Shown piece by piece: positions 35,328 through 37,944 of a stretch of 37,944 nucleotides of DNA. The DNA is from Clostridia bacterium (GTDB lineage: Bacteria; Bacillota; Clostridia; Peptostreptococcales; Anaerovoracaceae): positions 1 through 37,944 of the forward strand of contig JAKSSR010000005.1 in assembly GCA_024402995.1 (NCBI GenBank), read 5' to 3'. The notes below the pieces were generated by a model. The model was not told the origin of the DNA and searched no databases. It saw only the letters and a program-made list of their open reading frames with translations. A program made the position numbers and the translations under genes. Numbering within the stretch: position 1 is the first letter of the stretch; each line of letters begins with the position of its first letter.

Positions 35328-37175
35328 ATGAAAAAATTTACAGCAATAATCCTCTCGCTGATCATGGTATTCGGTCTTTGCGCCTGCGGAGCGGAAGAAA
35401 CACCGCAGCAGGAAGTTGCGGAAACACCGGCGGCAGCTGAGACTCCCTCAGCAGCGCCTTCGGAAGCAATTGCTCAGGGGACAGAGGTGCCTGCAGATGT
35501 CACCGCAGACGAGATCATGGAGATCTACAGGGAAGTACTTATCGGCACAAGAGAATTCGTCATCGGCAAGAATGTCGAGGGCTTTGAAGAGGGTGCAAGC
35601 TATCTTCTTGCGGACTTTGCTCATGAATGCCTGGAGGAAGCCGGAACTGACTGGGGTGTAGACTACAGCGACTGTAAGACTGCTTACGCATATCTTGACT
35701 GCGGCAGCGACGGGATCCCCGAAATGTCTGTCGAATTCACCATGAGCGATGAAGAAAACTACGACGTCCAGAGATGTTATATCGTCATCAACTGCCAGGA
35801 TGGCATACCCACAGCCGTAGCTTCTTACGACTACTACTACAGAACGTATTCCTGCATCAACGAGGCGGGAGTTGTTGAATACAGCGGTTCCAGCGGTGCT
35901 GCGTCTCACTATGCCGAGTACAGTTATATCGACGGCGCAGGAGAAGAGCACTATATCTATTCCGGTGAGACCGAAATGGACAATTGGGAACCGGCCATAG
36001 CGTCATATTATCTTCCCTTTGAAACGGCCGAAGACTACTACGACAAGTACATCGGGGAGGATGTGGAAGAATACTATACCGTTTACGTCTATAATTTCAG
36101 CGATTTCAACGCAGAAGAACACGAGGCTGATTACGATGAGGCGTACAACGAATACTGCAAGACCAATTTCTTCTGCATATCCGACGAATACGGCAACGAT
36201 GCAGCTCCTGCAGAAGCATACGCATCCCTCTATGAAGAAAACGGCGTAAGCATCGTCTCCCAGCAGGAGGCTGAAGCTATGATCCTGAAGCAGTTCAGTG
36301 ACGCCGGTGTTACGGAAGAAATGCGCCAGGCCCCCTATCTGGAATACCGTAATCTTGACGTAGACCAGCTTGTCGACGAGGTAATCGAAAACGCAGACGG
36401 CAGCATAACAGTTGGCTGTACCGCCAACCTGATCGAGAATATCAAGGATGGCGCCACCATTTACCTTAAGCCGGGTGTCTACAACATAAACGAATGGACC
36501 GAAGCCAATGAGCCGGATTATTACAGCAGCAGTGCTTACTGCAGAACTTACGGAAGCGCTGCTCCCTGGAGCAATCACATCTTTATTTATTACGGCCAGC
36601 TGATCCTGAACAGGATCAACGATTTGACCATCATTTCCCTGGATCCGGATGATCCCGCGCAGATCATCACAGATGATGAGAACGATCTGGTCATGAGCTT
36701 CTGCGAATGCTCAGATCTGAACCTGGTCAACATCGTTGCAGGTCATAGTCCCCAGGCCAGGGGCGGCTGCACTGCCAACGTCTTCGAATTCATCGGCTGC
36801 GACAGAGTTACGGTCACTGACTGCGATATCTACGGCTGCGGCTGCTACGGTTTCAACGCTTACAATACACGTGACCTGAACTTCACAGGCGGAAGGATCC
36901 ACGATTGCAGTGCCGGCATGTTCATTATTGAAAGCACCATGCAGGCTGTTTTCACCGATGTCACATTTGAAAACTGCAATACGGACTGGAGCAGCATGTT
37001 CCACCTTATCGATTCCAATGCAGATTTCTACAGCTGCAGCTTCAGAAATCTCAGTGAGATGTTCTATATAGACTCATCATTCGTCTGGCTGTCCGCCTGC
37101 ACCATGGATGAAGACGCGGAAAGATCCGTCAGAAGCAACGAAAACTTTGACAATGGACTCTACATGTACGACTAA
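35328..37175 (+). CDS. Large surface lipoprotein with C-terminal right-handed beta-helix
   Basis: A 615-residue lipoprotein: signal [20 protein letters not shown] with a lipobox LCA-C (lipid-modified C20). An Ala/Glu/Pro-rich linker follows (about 22-60), then an acidic, tyrosine-rich central region (about 65-340) I do not recognise, then a pectin-lyase-type beta-helix (about 365-610). The helix shows short repeating turns such as [43 protein letters not shown]. The ATG at 35328 has the Shine-Dalgarno AGGAG; an earlier in-frame start at 35214 lies inside panF. No catalytic residues of a polysaccharide lyase can be assigned. It is 13 bases after panF. Confidence 0.78.
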   Translation: MKKFTAIILSLIMVFGLCACGAEETPQQEVAETPAAAETPSAAPSEAIAQGTEVPADVTADEIMEIYREVLIGTREFVIGKNVEGFEEGASYLLADFAHECLEEAGTDWGVDYSDCKTAYAYLDCGSDGIPEMSVEFTMSDEENYDVQRCYIVINCQDGIPTAVASYDYYYRTYSCINEAGVVEYSGSSGAASHYAEYSYIDGAGEEHYIYSGETEMDNWEPAIASYYLPFETAEDYYDKYIGEDVEEYYTVYVYNFSDFNAEEHEADYDEAYNEYCKTNFFCISDEYGNDAAPAEAYASLYEENGVSIVSQQEAEAMILKQFSDAGVTEEMRQAPYLEYRNLDVDQLVDEVIENADGSITVGCTANLIENIKDGATIYLKPGVYNINEWTEANEPDYYSSSAYCRTYGSAAPWSNHIFIYYGQLILNRINDLTIISLDPDDPAQIITDDENDLVMSFCECSDLNLVNIVAGHSPQARGGCTANVFEFIGCDRVTVTDCDIYGCGCYGFNAYNTRDLNFTGGRIHDCSAGMFIIESTMQAVFTDVTFENCNTDWSSMFHLIDSNADFYSCSFRNLSEMFYIDSSFVWLSACTMDEDAERSVRSNENFDNGLYMYD

Positions 37176-37189
37176 TAAGGAGAAAATCT

Positions 37190-37944
37190 ATGCCCTGCAC
37201 AACAATCCTCGTAGGCAAGAAAGCCAGCAACGACGGTTCGACCATTATCGGAAGAAACAGTGACGGATCTTTCAAAACCAAGAAGATCTCAATGATACTT
37301 CCCAAGGATCAGCCCCGCGTATACAAAGCGGAGATCTCGCGTTTTGAGATAGAGCTTCCGGACAATCCTCTGCGTTACAGCACAATGCCCAGCTGCTCCA
37401 GAAAATACGGTATCTGGCAGGAATTTGGTATTAACGAAAAAAACGATGCAATGACCGCTACCGAGACCATAACCAGCAATCCCAGAGTCTACGGTGCTGA
37501 TCCCTATGTCAGCTTCGGCGATGAAGACGGCGGAATAGGTGAGGCAGACATGGTTTGCGTAGTCCTCCCCTATATAACTTCCGCAAGAGAAGGGGTGCAG
37601 CGCCTCGGTAAGATTCTGGAAGAATACGGGACCTACGAGGACAACGGCATAGCCTTTGCCGACAAGGATGAGATCTGGTGGCTGGAGACCATAGGCGGTC
37701 ACCACTGGATCGCGAAGAGAGTCCCCGATGACCGCGTCGTCATCATGCCCAACCAGTTCGGCCTGGACCAGTTTGACTTTGACGATGCTTACGGCGCACA
37801 GAAGGAAAACATGTGCTCCCCCGATCTGAAGGAATTCACCGAAAAGAATTTCCTTTATCTGGGCCATGACTGGAGCTGCTTCAATCCCCGCCTTGCCAAC
37901 GGCTCCAGGACTGATGCCGACCCACTCCACAACACTCCCAGAGC
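37190..37944 (+). CDS. C69-family dipeptidase (PepD-like), 3' end cut by window
   Basis: I translated this from ATG 37190 (Shine-Dalgarno AAGGAG); the frame is open to the edge (about 251 residues of 470-550). It begins [21 protein letters not shown] and continues RNSDGSF, the N-terminal-nucleophile signature of peptidase family C69, with Cys3 as the expected catalytic residue after removal of Met-Pro. Conserved [31 protein letters not shown] follows. It would hydrolyse dipeptides to amino acids in an amino-acid-fermenting cell. It is 14 bases after the lipoprotein gene, so probably in the same transcript. Confidence 0.92.
   Translation, partial: MPCTTILVGKKASNDGSTIIGRNSDGSFKTKKISMILPKDQPRVYKAEISRFEIELPDNPLRYSTMPSCSRKYGIWQEFGINEKNDAMTATETITSNPRVYGADPYVSFGDEDGGIGEADMVCVVLPYITSAREGVQRLGKILEEYGTYEDNGIAFADKDEIWWLETIGGHHWIAKRVPDDRVVIMPNQFGLDQFDFDDAYGAQKENMCSPDLKEFTEKNFLYLGHDWSCFNPRLANGSRTDADPLHNTPR

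Overview
The window reads as the replication-origin region of a low-to-medium GC Bacillota chromosome, most likely an amino-acid-fermenting anaerobe of the class Clostridia. Evidence for this is the soj/spo0J-type parAB with B. subtilis-type parS sites, the yycH-yycI-yycJ set, the jag-yidC-yidD-rnpA-rpmH block, and a complete-looking B12-dependent ornithine degradation cluster. Placement near Family XIII/Anaerovoracaceae is only an inference from gene content; no 16S rRNA gene is present.

Layout. (1) 1-4770, minus: ornithine catabolism genes ord-ortA-ortB-oraS-oraE, with oraE cut by the window edge. Together they convert D-ornithine to 2,4-diaminopentanoate, then 2-amino-4-oxopentanoate, then alanine plus acetyl-CoA. 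(2) 4921-7190, plus: a divergent LysR / ArsR-like / YkvI-like transporter operon, probably the regulation and transport arm of the same pathway. (3) 7257-9775, minus: rlmH, a PBP4B-like serine hydrolase without a visible signal peptide, and a decayed P-loop kinase gene. (4) 9854-14550, minus: a cell-envelope operon (secreted small protein, yycH, yycI, yycJ/walJ, htrA) without walR or walK beside it, but with an upstream array of four phased WalR/PhoP-like hexamers. (5) rnhA, plus, with its own promoter and a bidirectional terminator. (6) 15369-23734, minus: parB, parA, two parS sites, rsmG, mnmG, mnmE, jag, yidC, yidD, rnpA, rpmH. (7) 23788-27514, minus: recF, dnaN, dnaA. (8) 27515-27919: origin region with DnaA boxes, direct repeats and an 18-bp palindrome. 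(9) 27920-33321, plus: gyrB, gyrA, trpS. (10) 33354-37944, plus: a Cys-rich membrane miniprotein, YhdT, a PanF-type symporter, a beta-helix lipoprotein and a partial C69 dipeptidase.

Replication fork polarity changes between dnaA and gyrB: genes to the left run mostly leftward and genes to the right run rightward. Compared with the B. subtilis-like order (rpmH / oriC / dnaA-dnaN-recF-gyrB-gyrA), the oriC-dnaA-dnaN-recF block is inverted, so the main intergenic origin abuts gyrB and recF abuts rpmH. I saw no tRNA or rRNA gene, insertion sequence, prophage or CRISPR array. No wholly new defence or mobile system is evident. The most interesting signals are regulatory (the WalR-like array, the parS/terminator overlap, the origin palindrome) and structural (the inverted dnaA block and the decayed kinase).
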